Below are positions 44,172-52,319 of a DNA stretch of 64,000 nucleotides, piece by piece; positions within the stretch are counted from its first letter, which is position 1; each line of letters opens with the position of its first letter. The notes beneath the pieces were generated by a model. It did no database searches. It was not told where the DNA came from and saw nothing but the letters and a program-made list of their open reading frames with translations. Source of the stretch: Rhizobium sp. RU20A (GTDB lineage: Bacteria; Pseudomonadota; Alphaproteobacteria; Rhizobiales; Rhizobiaceae); assembly GCF_900155885.1 (NCBI RefSeq), contig NZ_FTMB01000009.1, positions 62,001 to 126,000 of the forward strand. Direction: 5' to 3'. The translations under genes were made by a program, and so were the position numbers.

Positions 44172-45278
44172 ATGAAGAAAGTTCTGCTTGCAAGCCTGGT
44201 GAGCCTGTCGCTCTCCGCCAGCTTCGTTCACGCCCAGTCGGCCTATACCGGCGGCGACGACCTGCCGACCAACCCGCTCGCCTGCGACGGTGCGGCCGGC
44301 GAAGTCGCCTCCAAGCCCTATGACGGCGGCGAGCCGACCAATGCGCCGGACCGCAAGGGCAAGACGATCAATGTCGTCGACGTGCCGAAGCTCGTCGGCA
44401 TCGGCTACTTCAATGCCACCTCCAAGGGCATTGCCGATGCGGCCAAGGAAATGGGCACGATGGAGGCCAAGACGGACGGCCCGACCAAGGCCAACATCGA
44501 CGACCAGATCACGCTGATCGACAACTACATCACGTCTGGCGTCGACGGCATCCTGTTCGCCGCCAACGACCCGGTCGCCATCGCGCCGGTGCTGAAGAAG
44601 GCGCTCGCCGCCGGCATCAACGTCGTCGGCTACGACGCCAACGCCGAGCCGGATGCCCGCCAGTGGTTCGTCAACCAGGCCGAGTTCAACGGCATCGCCA
44701 AGTCGGTCATCGACAGCCTCGCTGCCGAAATCGGCAAGGACGGGTCCTTCGCCATCGTGACCTCCACCTTCACGACGCCGAACCAGGCCCGCTGGATCGC
44801 CGAAATGGCTGCCTACCAGGCCAAGTGCTATCCCGACATGAAGTGGCTGGAAACGGTCGAAGCCCAGGAAGACAACATCCTGTCCTTCAACCAGGCCAAC
44901 ACGCTGATCAACAAGTACGGTCCGGAACTGAAGGGCATCGTCGGCATGACCTCGGTTGCAACGCCGGCTGCCGCCGACGCTGTCACCCAGGCCGGCAAGT
45001 GCGGCTCGATCGCCGTCGTCGGTCTCGCCACGCCGAATGCCATGAAGCCCTACGTCTCGTCGGATTGCGTCAAGTCCGTCGTCCTGTGGAACCCGGTCGA
45101 TCTCGGCTACGCCGCGGCTTATGTGCTGCGCGCTGCCGCCGATGGCGACCTGAAGGCCGGCGCCACCTCGGTCAAGGCCGGCAAGCTCGGCGAACTGAAG
45201 GTCATCAACGGCTCCGAAATCCTGCTCGGCTCGCCCTTCGTCTTCACCAAGGACAATATCAACAACTTCGACTTCTAA
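44172..45278 (+). CDS. LsrB/RhaS-like periplasmic binding protein
   Basis: 368 residues from ATG 44172, with AAGGAGGAG nine bases upstream; signal peptide about residues 1-22 (ends FVHAQS). Type-1 binding fold. Overall it follows LsrB: PKLVGIGYFN after the first strand, DGPT, VVGLATPNAMKPYV and a C-terminal FTKDNINNFDF. By hand comparison the AI-2 contact Lys (PKLVG) and the Asp of GYDAN are kept and one Gln (PNQARW) may be, but the Asp before it is Asn and the Pro-Asp-Ala segment is Met-Thr-Ser. NCBI-style annotation would call it an AI-2-type binding protein; I think it binds a sugar. Confidence 0.85.
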   Translation: MKKVLLASLVSLSLSASFVHAQSAYTGGDDLPTNPLACDGAAGEVASKPYDGGEPTNAPDRKGKTINVVDVPKLVGIGYFNATSKGIADAAKEMGTMEAKTDGPTKANIDDQITLIDNYITSGVDGILFAANDPVAIAPVLKKALAAGINVVGYDANAEPDARQWFVNQAEFNGIAKSVIDSLAAEIGKDGSFAIVTSTFTTPNQARWIAEMAAYQAKCYPDMKWLETVEAQEDNILSFNQANTLINKYGPELKGIVGMTSVATPAAADAVTQAGKCGSIAVVGLATPNAMKPYVSSDCVKSVVLWNPVDLGYAAAYVLRAAADGDLKAGATSVKAGKLGELKVINGSEILLGSPFVFTKDNINNFDF

Positions 45279-45304
45279 GTCGAGAACGTTCAACCTTGAA
45301 CGGG

Positions 45305-45330
45305 AAGAGCCGGCCCTTGGGCCGGCTCTT
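45305..45330 (+). terminator. Terminator of the LsrB-like importer operon
   Basis: AAGAGCCGGCCC paired with GGGCCGGCTCTT in a near-continuous 12-bp stem, 27 bp after the binding-protein stop. Downstream CTGCGTTTGATGTT is only moderately T-rich. Confidence 0.7.
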
Positions 45331-45462
45331 CTGCGTTTGATGTTCGAAAGGTGCCGTATCGGGGTCGCAGATGCAAGACGGGGTCACCTTCAAGATGACC
45401 CGACCCAGTCATCCTGGCTCCAAAAGACGTCTCCGTTCGGGAAGCCCGTCACCCCACGATCC

Positions 45463-45545
45463 GTTATCCTCGGCCCCCGAGCCGAGGATCCACCCTCAGC
45501 CGCCGGTCGGGCCGCATGGGTCCTCGGGTCAAGCCCGAGGACGAC
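45463..45545. repeat. Pair of palindromic repeats
   Basis: Units 45463-45492 (ATCCTCGGC / GCCGAGGAT arms) and 45518-45545 (GTCCTCGGG / CCCGAGGAC arms), same family as at 6165, 24528, 28518 and 33950. Confidence 0.75.
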
Positions 45546-45595
45546 GGTGGAGAGGGAACGGGTCCTCCGCTCGTGGTGCTGCGAGTTGCCCGTCC

Positions 45596-46108
45596 TCAAT
45601 GCGCCGTATGATCTTCCGCGCCAGCCGCGCCGTGCTTGGAGTGATCCTCGGCCTTGGGATTGGCGCCATCCACCTTGAACTCCACGTCGACCGTGCCGGC
45701 CTTCTCGAAGGTGAGCGTCGCCTTGATCATCTCGCCTTCCTTGAAACCTTCCGGCACGTTCATGAACATCAGGTGGTAGCCGCCCGGCTTCAGCTCGGTC
45801 GTCTGTCCCGCGGGAATGGCGAGGCCATCGGGCAGCGCGCGCATCTTCATCACGTCGTTCTCCATGGTCATTTCATGGATCTGGACCTCCGGCGCGCGGT
45901 CGGAGGTCACGGAAACCAGCCTGTCGTCGGCCGTGCCGGTGTTCTCGATCTTCATGAAGCCACCGCCGACCTTCTGGCCGGGCAGCATGGCCTTGGAGAA
46001 GGGATGGCCGATCTTCAGCGGGCCGACGGAATAGCCATGGGCGAGAACGGCGCCGGCGGTGGCGAGCGTCAGGGCGGCAACGGCGAAAAGGGTCTTGAGG
46101 GTCTTCAT
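45596..46108 (-). CDS. Periplasmic copper chaperone PCuAC family
   Basis: 170 residues: signal peptide (about 1-23, AVLAHG), then a PCuAC cupredoxin-like domain with the copper motif H-x-M...M...H-x-M (IHEMTMENDVM and GGYHLMFM), and a His-rich tail (EDHSKHGAAGAEDHTAH) that adds metal-binding capacity. PCuAC proteins deliver Cu(I) to the CuA site of cytochrome c oxidase. A DUF2946-like gene lies 91 bp upstream on the same strand. Start ATG 46108, GGAGACAT-type ribosome site. Confidence 0.93.
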   Translation of the reverse strand: MKTLKTLFAVAALTLATAGAVLAHGYSVGPLKIGHPFSKAMLPGQKVGGGFMKIENTGTADDRLVSVTSDRAPEVQIHEMTMENDVMKMRALPDGLAIPAGQTTELKPGGYHLMFMNVPEGFKEGEMIKATLTFEKAGTVDVEFKVDGANPKAEDHSKHGAAGAEDHTAH

Positions 46109-46199
46109 GGTATGTCTCCTGTCACCGCGGATGCGGGCCTCTCACGGGCACACGGCATCGGCGGCGGATGGGTGGTGTCACTGGGAAGGATTGCGGGCG

Positions 46200-46583
46200 T
46201 CAGCCGAGACGAGGCGGCGCGCGGGGACCCTGTCCATCGTGGCGGACGACCTTGACGGGCGCGGCGTGCGAAGGCGCGATGCCGGAGAGCAGGACAGGCA
46301 AGTTGACGGGAAGGCAGTCGCCGGTCGGGAGTGGTGGCAGCAGGCTCGCGCCGATGCGGCAGGCTTCGCAGCTCTTGCCGGCAAGCTTCAGCTTGCCGTC
46401 GGCACTGGCGGGTTGGCACAGATCCGCCAGCGTTCCGTCCGGCAGCGTGTAGGACAGCGGCACGGCCGTGCCGGCCTCAGCGAAGGCCTGCAGCGGGGGC
46501 TGATGCGCAAGGCTGAGGAACAGCAGCGCGAGCACGCAAAGCGCCCTTGCCAGTCCATCCCTGATCGAAGCCGTGCGTCGCAC
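46200..46583 (-). CDS. DUF2946-like membrane/secreted protein
   Basis: 127 residues assuming the GTG at 46583, which has GGGGAGAG seven bases upstream and gives the same length and layout as the paralogue at 905-1291: one N-terminal hydrophobic helix, YTLPDGTLADLC, then C-x2-C and a Pro/His-rich tail. An upstream ATG at 46637 in the same frame would add a low-complexity arginine-rich stretch and is less likely. Proximity to PCuAC suggests a role in periplasmic copper handling; not proven. Confidence 0.65.
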   Translation of the reverse strand: MRRTASIRDGLARALCVLALLFLSLAHQPPLQAFAEAGTAVPLSYTLPDGTLADLCQPASADGKLKLAGKSCEACRIGASLLPPLPTGDCLPVNLPVLLSGIAPSHAAPVKVVRHDGQGPRAPPRLG

Positions 46584-46669
46584 CCTGGTCTCTCCCCGTC
46601 TCCTGCGAGCTCTACCCCGGTCGGCCGGGCGGTGCAATGCGGCAAATTGGGAGGGGTCGCCAAATGCGA

Positions 46670-46699
46670 AACGGGCAGACGATGGCGCGCCTGCCCGTT
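46670..46699 (-). terminator. Probable terminator of the terC gene
   Basis: Stem AACGGGCAG / CTGCCCGTT with a 12-base loop, starting 24 bp after the terC stop on the minus strand; followed by TCGCATTTGG, so the T-run is weak. Confidence 0.45.
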
Positions 46700-46722
46700 C
46701 CGTTTCAGTCGATGGCCGCCGC

Positions 46723-47721
46723 TTATTCGCCGACCGGACGCTCCAGCGTCTCGGGCTTGCGGGTCTTGATCAGGCTCCAGATCACGCCGGCGGCGATGAT
46801 CGCGAAGGTCACACCCAGCGAGATGGCGGCGGGGAACTTCTCCAGGCCCATGAGGTCGGCGACGAAGACCTTCGAGCCGATGAAGACGAGCACGATGGCC
46901 AGCGCCGGCTTCAGGTAGTGGAAGCGGTGGATCATGGCAGCCAGCGCGAAGTAGAGGGCACGCAGGCCGAGGATGGCGAAGATGTTCGAGGTGTAGACGA
47001 TGAACGGGTCGGTGGTGATGGCGAAGATCGCCGGGACCGAGTCGACTGCGAAGATCACGTCGGCCACTTCGATCACAACCAGGGCCATGAAGAGCGGCGT
47101 CATGAACCAGACCAGCTTGCCGGTCTTCGGGTGCGGCTTCTTGACGAAGAAGTTCTCGCCATGGTGCTCGTCCGTCACGTTGAACCGGCGGCGCATGAAG
47201 TTGACGAGCGGGTTCTTTGCAATATCCGGCTCCTGGTCACCCACGAACAGCATCTTGATGCCGGTGAAGATCAGGAAGGCAGCGAAGAGATAGAGGACCC
47301 AGCCGAACTCGCTCACCAGCGCGGCGCCAAGGCCGATCATGATGGCGCGCAGCACGATCACGCCGAGGATGCCCCAGAAGAGCACGCGGTGCTGGTAAAC
47401 GCGCGGGACGGCGAAGAAGGAGAAGATCAGGGCGATGACGAAGACATTGTCGAGCGCCAGCGTCTTTTCGACCACGAAGCCGGTGAGATAATTGAGGCCC
47501 GCTTCGGAGCCGAGATACCACCAGACCCAGCCGCCGAAGGCGAGGCCAAGGGTAATGTAGAGGGCAGACAGCTTGAGGCTGTCGCTGACTTCGATCTCCT
47601 TGTTCTCCTTATGGAGAATGCCAAGGTCGAAGGCAAGGATAGCGATCACGAGCGAAATGAAGCTGGCCCACATCCAGATGGGCTTGCCGAGCCAGTCGGC
47701 AAAAAGGAAGGCGAAATCCAT
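46723..47721 (-). CDS. TerC/Alx family membrane protein
   Basis: 332 residues with about nine transmembrane helices, N-terminal WMWASFISLVIAILAFDLGILHKE and the TerC-domain LALDNVFVIALIFSFFAVP and VIEVADVIFAVDSVPAIFAIT segments with membrane-embedded acidic residues. Family members (Alx, TerC) export or handle manganese or other metal ions. The Alx-like N-terminus and length favour the Alx subgroup. I saw no yybP-ykoY manganese riboswitch in the leader. Start at ATG 47721 (MDFAFLFADWLG). Confidence 0.88.
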   Translation of the reverse strand: MDFAFLFADWLGKPIWMWASFISLVIAILAFDLGILHKENKEIEVSDSLKLSALYITLGLAFGGWVWWYLGSEAGLNYLTGFVVEKTLALDNVFVIALIFSFFAVPRVYQHRVLFWGILGVIVLRAIMIGLGAALVSEFGWVLYLFAAFLIFTGIKMLFVGDQEPDIAKNPLVNFMRRRFNVTDEHHGENFFVKKPHPKTGKLVWFMTPLFMALVVIEVADVIFAVDSVPAIFAITTDPFIVYTSNIFAILGLRALYFALAAMIHRFHYLKPALAIVLVFIGSKVFVADLMGLEKFPAAISLGVTFAIIAAGVIWSLIKTRKPETLERPVGE

Positions 47722-48146
47722 CGTCTTCAGTTCCTTCGCCGGCGATTCTGTCGACAAAGGTCCGACATCGCAGGAGCGCCGGCGGCTCATGCCAGAGGGT
47801 CCCGGACCAGGGGTTGGCGATGAGATAAGGCCAGCCTGTGCGCCGTTCAATGAGTCGCCGCTAAAAAAAGATGATCGCTTGCGATCACATCATTGCGAGA
47901 TTGCGTGATCGTGTTGTTGGCGGTGCGGTGACGGTCGAAATCTGGCCTGAAGCCGCGTGCTTCATGCGGGCATGGGATCCCAGACGCTGATCATCGCCAC
48001 CTTGCTGAGCCTCATCGCCTGGGTCGGCATATCCGATGCCACACGTTCCGGCTATCGGGAAGCCGGGAAAGTGCACCTGATCCTCGACCTGCACCTGCAC
48101 GAACGGCTCGGTCTTCTGCAGGATCACTCGACCGAAGTGATGCGGC
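47722..48146. other. Intergenic region between terC and phnN
   Basis: About 425 bp. Contains a minus-strand hairpin with a T-run at 47862-47887. A 77-codon plus-strand ORF (from 47957) has no similarity I recognise and no good ribosome site, so I do not call it. Otherwise nothing seen. Confidence 0.5.
47862..47887 (-). terminator. Rho-independent terminator downstream of phnN
   Basis: On the minus strand TGATCGC-AA-GCGATCA is followed by TCTTTTTTT. It is 260 nt after the phnN stop and 140 nt before terC, so it could end the DUF1045-phnM-phnN message or act in the terC leader. Confidence 0.6.
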
Positions 48147-48767
48147 TCACAGATCGCCACCCGCGGCGCTGCCTGACGCCATGCGATTGAAACCGCTGGC
48201 AATGTCCTCGATCAGACCGGCAAAGCGTTGCGCGGCACTCTCGATCGGGCCGGAATTGTCGATCAGCGTGAAGCCGGGACCCATGGACTGCTGCTCGCGG
48301 GGCCTACGGGCCAGGCGCGCCGAAATCTCCGCTTCGCTCTCGCGCCCCCGGGCGGCGAGGCGGCGGGCGAGTATGTCGGGCGTGGCCGTGATGAGGACGC
48401 CGTGGATGATGCCGAAGGCACCGCGGAAATCGTCGATCGCATGGCGGCTGCCATTGACGATCACGGTGCGGCCGGCGGCGATGTCGCAAAGCGCTTGCTT
48501 GGGCACGCCGTAGTCCAGCCCATGCGCATGCCAGGACACGGCAAAGTCCCCGGCCTCCCGCATCTGCCGGAACGTGTCGGCGCAGACGGCATGGTGGGCT
48601 TCGCCGCCCGCATCGGCGGGCCGGGTGATCGTGCGCTGCAGGAAGACAATGTCGTCGCGGGGGCCGAGCAGCGTGCGGGCCGCGGCCATGACGCTGTCCT
48701 TGCCAGCGCCGCTCGGGCCAACGACGACAACGAGTCCGCCCTTGCTGATCACGCCACGGTTCATCAT
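48147..48767 (-). CDS. phnN: Ribose 1,5-bisphosphate phosphokinase
   Basis: 206 residues, guanylate-kinase-like P-loop fold with Walker A GPSGAGKDS (about 17-25), FLQRTITRP and the RRPREQQ lid. It phosphorylates ribose 1,5-bisphosphate to PRPP, the last step in recycling the ribose released by C-P lyase. The ATG overlaps the phnM stop (ATGA). Last gene of the DUF1045-phnM-phnN unit. Confidence 0.93.
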   Translation of the reverse strand: MMNRGVISKGGLVVVVGPSGAGKDSVMAAARTLLGPRDDIVFLQRTITRPADAGGEAHHAVCADTFRQMREAGDFAVSWHAHGLDYGVPKQALCDIAAGRTVIVNGSRHAIDDFRGAFGIIHGVLITATPDILARRLAARGRESEAEISARLARRPREQQSMGPGFTLIDNSGPIESAAQRFAGLIEDIASGFNRMASGSAAGGDL

Positions 48768-49903
48768 GCCACCCGGCGACCTTCGCGCCAGACGGCGCGC
48801 ACGACGGGGATGCCGGAGGGGCGGCGCACGCGCACCACGTCGGCGCGCAACCCCTCGGCGATGCGGCCGCGATCATCGAGGCCCACGGCGCGGGCCGGTG
48901 TGGCACTGACCATGGCAAGCGCCTTCGGCAGGCTGATCGCCTCGATCTCGTCGGCGAGCAGGAAGGGCGCGTGGATCAGGCTGAAGGGCACATAGTCCGA
49001 AGAGAGCACGTCGAGAACGCCGGCAGCGGCCAGATCCCGGGCGGCGATATTGCCGGAATGGGACTTACCACGCACGATATTCGGCGCGCCCATGAGGACG
49101 CTGAGGCCGGCCTCGTGCGAGGCGCGGGCCGCTTCCAGCGAGGTCGGGAATTCCGCGAGCCGCACGCCATGGGCGAGCGATTCCTCCACATGGGCGAGCG
49201 TCGCATCGTCATGGCTGGCAATGGCGATTCCACGCTCGATGCAGGCCTTCGACAGGGCTTCGCGGTGCGGCAGCGAATATTGCGCCGAGAGCGCCAGCTG
49301 GCGATCCACGTAGATGGCGAAGGCTTCGTCGGAGAGGCCGCGCTTGGTCTTGTAGTAGAAGACGTACTGATCCATCGTCTGGAACTGACGCTGGCCCGGC
49401 GCATGGTCCATCAGCGAGACGAGGCGGACCTGCGGATCGTTGCGGAAATCCTCGAAATGCTCGAGCACATTGGTGGTCGAGACCTCGCAGCGCAGATGGA
49501 TGAGATGATCGGCGCGCAGCCGGTCCTCCTTCTTGGCCTCCAGCAGCGCGTCGGCCATGGCGCGCATCTCGCCCTTCTCGAAACCATCATCGGCATCCGA
49601 GCCGAGGCGCAGGCAGTCGAAGACCGTGGTGATGCCGGAGGTCACGACCTGCGCGTCATGGGCCTGGATTGCCGCCGTCTTCATCCAGCGCACGCCGGGG
49701 CGGGGCGAATAGTGGGATTCGAGGTGGTCGGTGTGCAGTTCCACGAGCCCGGCGATGACGTAGTCGCCTTCCATGTCCTCGCCGGTGACGCTGGACCCGA
49801 CGTCGATACCGGCGATGCGGCCCTCGCGGATCACGAGGGAGCCATCGACGATCTCGTCTTCCAGCACGATGCGGGCGTTCTTCAGCACGAGTTCCTGGGT
49901 CAT
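48764..49903 (-). CDS. phnM: Alpha-D-ribose 1-methylphosphonate 5-triphosphate diphosphatase
   Basis: 379 residues, amidohydrolase fold with the metal motif LVELHTDHLESH (about residues 53-64), further ligands in LIHLRCEVS and the HDDATLAHVEES stretch, and the SSDYVPFSL terminal Asp. It removes pyrophosphate from the triphosphate made by PhnGHIL, giving the substrate of PhnJ. Start ATG 49903 is 1 bp past the stop of the DUF1045 gene, so the genes are tightly coupled; longer frames overlap that gene. Confidence 0.95.
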   Translation of the reverse strand: MTQELVLKNARIVLEDEIVDGSLVIREGRIAGIDVGSSVTGEDMEGDYVIAGLVELHTDHLESHYSPRPGVRWMKTAAIQAHDAQVVTSGITTVFDCLRLGSDADDGFEKGEMRAMADALLEAKKEDRLRADHLIHLRCEVSTTNVLEHFEDFRNDPQVRLVSLMDHAPGQRQFQTMDQYVFYYKTKRGLSDEAFAIYVDRQLALSAQYSLPHREALSKACIERGIAIASHDDATLAHVEESLAHGVRLAEFPTSLEAARASHEAGLSVLMGAPNIVRGKSHSGNIAARDLAAAGVLDVLSSDYVPFSLIHAPFLLADEIEAISLPKALAMVSATPARAVGLDDRGRIAEGLRADVVRVRRPSGIPVVRAVWREGRRVA

Positions 49904-49904
49904 G

Positions 49905-50612
49905 TCAGGTCGTCTTTCCTTCAAGCGCAAGCGCTTCATTGGCGTGGACGCGGAACGGCGCACCGCGCTCGGTTTCCGCAAAGAGGGTGATGTGGTCGAC
50001 CGGAACGGGCCGGTCGAGAAGAGGCGCAAAGAGGCTGTCGAGATGGGCGTGCATGGCATCGCGGGCGGTCTCTTCGACCGGGCCCGTCAGCGTCATGTGA
50101 AAGCGGAAGTCGGAGAAGACGTAAGGGTAGCCCCATGCGTGAAGATGGGCGCGCTCGCTCTCCGTCAGCGTCTCGGGCTTGCGCCTGATGATGTCGGCAG
50201 CCGAGAGCGGGGCGCGGAAGGGTTCGAAATCGCGCACGCAGGCAGCGGCGAAGGCCTCGAGCTCGGGGGCCGGCCCATCCGGCACCAGGGCGAAGAAGGG
50301 ACCGAGGCGCCCGACGGTGAGGCGCGGAATGGTGAAGGCGGGGGTCACGGACGCAAAGTCCTTCAGCGCCGTAACGAGCTCCGCCGCCGTGCAGCTGTCA
50401 GCCAGCGAGAAGGGCGCCTTCAGCGTGCCGTGAAAGCCGTAGCGGACCGGATCGGCCACGAGGGCGGCATGCTCGGCCGCGTCATAACCGTCCGGCAGGG
50501 GGCCGGCGGGTGCGAGGATCTCGCCGGAAAAGGCATCCCGGCCGAGCCAGCGCGCGGCGGTCCGGGTCAGCGGATCGGCGGCGGGCGGCGTAAAATAGAG
50601 GGCAAAACGCAC
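49905..50612 (-). CDS. DUF1045 phosphonate-locus protein, 2H phosphoesterase-like
   Basis: 235 residues with two H-x-T motifs: HGTLKAPF (about residues 60-67) and HMTLTGPV (about 172-179), the signature of 2H phosphoesterases such as LigT and cyclic phosphodiesterases. The family is found almost only in phn clusters. PhnP, the metallo-phosphodiesterase that opens ribose 1,2-cyclic phosphate 5-phosphate, is missing from this locus, so this protein could carry out that step; this is inference. First gene of the unit preceded by the strong four-half-site Pho box at 50677-50716. Confidence 0.88.
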   Translation of the reverse strand: MRFALYFTPPAADPLTRTAARWLGRDAFSGEILAPAGPLPDGYDAAEHAALVADPVRYGFHGTLKAPFSLADSCTAAELVTALKDFASVTPAFTIPRLTVGRLGPFFALVPDGPAPELEAFAAACVRDFEPFRAPLSAADIIRRKPETLTESERAHLHAWGYPYVFSDFRFHMTLTGPVEETARDAMHAHLDSLFAPLLDRPVPVDHITLFAETERGAPFRVHANEALALEGKTT

Positions 50613-50676
50613 GGGTTCACGATTCCTGGGAGAAGCAGCGCATCTGGACAGCGCCGGGCCGGACTAGGCCTGCTTC

Positions 50677-50716
50677 GTGACAGTAGCGTGAATTGCGCAT
50701 GACCGTGGCGTGAAAA
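50677..50716 (-). promoter_or_regulatory. Tandem Pho box upstream of DUF1045-phnM-phnN
   Basis: On the minus strand four 7-bp half-sites, TTTTCAC, CGGTCAT, AATTCAC and CTGTCAC, each separated by 4 bp (exact 11-bp period). PhoB binds 11-bp-spaced CTGTCAT-like repeats. The last half-site is 65 bp ahead of the start codon, with TAGTCC about ten bases on as possible -10. Confidence 0.75.
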
Positions 50717-50755
50717 TGGCTTTCGCCAGTCCGGCTCCGCAAAAGGCCGGGGATA

Positions 50756-52309
50756 TCAGTGTCCGCGGCTGCCGATCAGCCGCGAGCGCAGCGCATTCGA
50801 GACGGTGTCGAAGAGGAAGACGACGCCGAGGATGAGCAGCACCATGTAGGCGACGTTCTCCCAGTCGGAATTGGTGCGCATTGCCTCCCACAGCTTCAGG
50901 CCGATGCCACCGGCGCCGACCGCGCCGATGATGGTGGCCGAGCGGGTGTTGGACTCCCAGAAGTAGAGCGCCTGGCTGGCGAAGACCGGCAGCACCTGCG
51001 GCAGGATGCCGAAGCGCTTGACGGTGATCTCCGGCGCGCCGACCGATTTGACGCCCTCGCGCTGCTTGTCATCGATGTTCTCCAGCGCCTCGGAATAGAG
51101 CTTGCCGAGCGTGCCGGTGTCCGTGAAGAAGATCGCCGACATGCCGGCGAGCGGCCCCGGACCGAAGGCGCGGGTGAAGAACAACGCCCAGATCAGCATG
51201 TCGACCGAGCGCAGGAAGTCGAAGAAGCGCTTGGTGAGCTGGTTGGCGACGCGGCTGCCGGTGATGTTGCGCGCCGCCACGAAGCAGAGCGGGAAGGCGA
51301 TGAGCGAGGCAAACAGCGTGCCGATGAAGGCCATGACGATGGTCTGCAGCAGCTTGGTCCAGACATCCAGATGCTGCCATTCGGAATTGTAGAGGATGTT
51401 GCTCCAGGCGAGCGACAGGTTCGACTGGGCGGGATCGATGCGCGGGGCGCTGGTGATCAGCGCGAAGACCTCCGCTGCCGACTTGTCGAAGAAGGGCGAC
51501 TGGGTGTCGAAGAGGAAGTTCGCCCAGCCGAAGAAGCGGTTGCGGATGGAGACGTCGTTGCCGGCGACCTCCGCCCAGCCGGTCGCGCCGAAGGCCAGCG
51601 TGATCTTCTCGCCCGGACGCTTCTGGGTCGCCCATTCCGGCAGGGCGCCTTCGGCTTCAACCGTGCCCGTCTGGTGGTCGAGGCGCATGGTCAGCGTCTC
51701 TCCGCCATGTTCAGCGATCACGACATCCGGTGTCACCTCGATGCGCGTGCTGCCGTTGTAGCGCACCTCGGCACGGGAGAGGACCTCCTTTGTCACCGTC
51801 TGCGGCGCGGCCTGCGGTGCGGCGGCCTTGTCGCCCATCAAGGCGCCTGCGCCCATGAAGCCGATGGACGGCTTGGTTGCCGTGGACGCGGCATTGCCGG
51901 CGGTCGGCTCGGCGCCGATGGTGCGGGTCATGGTCCGCTTCTCCACCGTCAGCCAGTCCGGATCCGGATTGTCGCCGAGCGGCGAGAAGCGCGGATAGGT
52001 GAGCGTCATCGCGCCGTCCCTGGCGATATCGAATTCCGGGCGCACTTCGTAGGAGACCCAGTCGGCGAGATAGGTGCCGGCAATGCCCCAGTTGGCACGG
52101 CGCAGCGTATCGCCGACATTGAACATCCACCAGGAGAAGATGCAGTAGGCGACGACGGTGACCGCGATGATCAGCGGACGCCAGGAGCGCTGCGAGGCAT
52201 GTTCCAAAAGCACGGCATGGCGCAGCGCGACGGCATCGCGCTCTGCGGCGTTCATCATCGGGCGGGCGGGCGCAAGGGTCGGCAGGGGCGTCGGCATAGT
52301 CGTCGGCAT
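50756..52309 (-). CDS. phnE: Phosphonate ABC transporter permease PhnE2 with periplasmic insertion
   Basis: 517 residues, about twice the normal PhnE. After TM1 (about 45-64) comes a roughly 230-residue polar region (containing PTAGNAAST low-complexity sequence and beta-rich VRYNGSTRIEVTPDVVIAEHGGETL) that should lie in the periplasm, then a BPD_transp_1 permease domain from about residue 305 (VMAFIGTLFASLIAFPLCFVAARN; EALENIDDKQREGVKSVGAP EAA-type loop). With PhnE1 it forms the channel for phosphonate import. It starts 10 bp after phnE1. Confidence 0.92.
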   Translation of the reverse strand: MPTTMPTPLPTLAPARPMMNAAERDAVALRHAVLLEHASQRSWRPLIIAVTVVAYCIFSWWMFNVGDTLRRANWGIAGTYLADWVSYEVRPEFDIARDGAMTLTYPRFSPLGDNPDPDWLTVEKRTMTRTIGAEPTAGNAASTATKPSIGFMGAGALMGDKAAAPQAAPQTVTKEVLSRAEVRYNGSTRIEVTPDVVIAEHGGETLTMRLDHQTGTVEAEGALPEWATQKRPGEKITLAFGATGWAEVAGNDVSIRNRFFGWANFLFDTQSPFFDKSAAEVFALITSAPRIDPAQSNLSLAWSNILYNSEWQHLDVWTKLLQTIVMAFIGTLFASLIAFPLCFVAARNITGSRVANQLTKRFFDFLRSVDMLIWALFFTRAFGPGPLAGMSAIFFTDTGTLGKLYSEALENIDDKQREGVKSVGAPEITVKRFGILPQVLPVFASQALYFWESNTRSATIIGAVGAGGIGLKLWEAMRTNSDWENVAYMVLLILGVVFLFDTVSNALRSRLIGSRGH

Positions 52310-52319
52310 GGGCGGGACC

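Larger units (their letters stand above)
45279..45595. other. Intergenic region: terminator plus palindrome pair
   Basis: About 315 bp between the convergent binding-protein gene and the copper chaperone gene. Contains the terminator at 45305 and palindromic units at 45463 and 45518; no gene seen. Confidence 0.65.

Noticed and set aside
38244-45278. A complete AI-2 (lsr) system.
   Set aside because: No lsrF, lsrG or LsrR-type regulator is present, and several AI-2 contact residues of the binding protein are changed.
47722-47900. yybP-ykoY manganese riboswitch in the terC leader.
   Set aside because: The leader lacks the conserved internal-loop sequences of that class; only a simple hairpin with a T-run is present.
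47957-48190. 77-codon plus-strand ORF with a hydrophobic stretch between terC and phnN.
   Set aside because: No ribosome site, overlaps the phnN 3' end, and codon use is not convincing; left uncalled.
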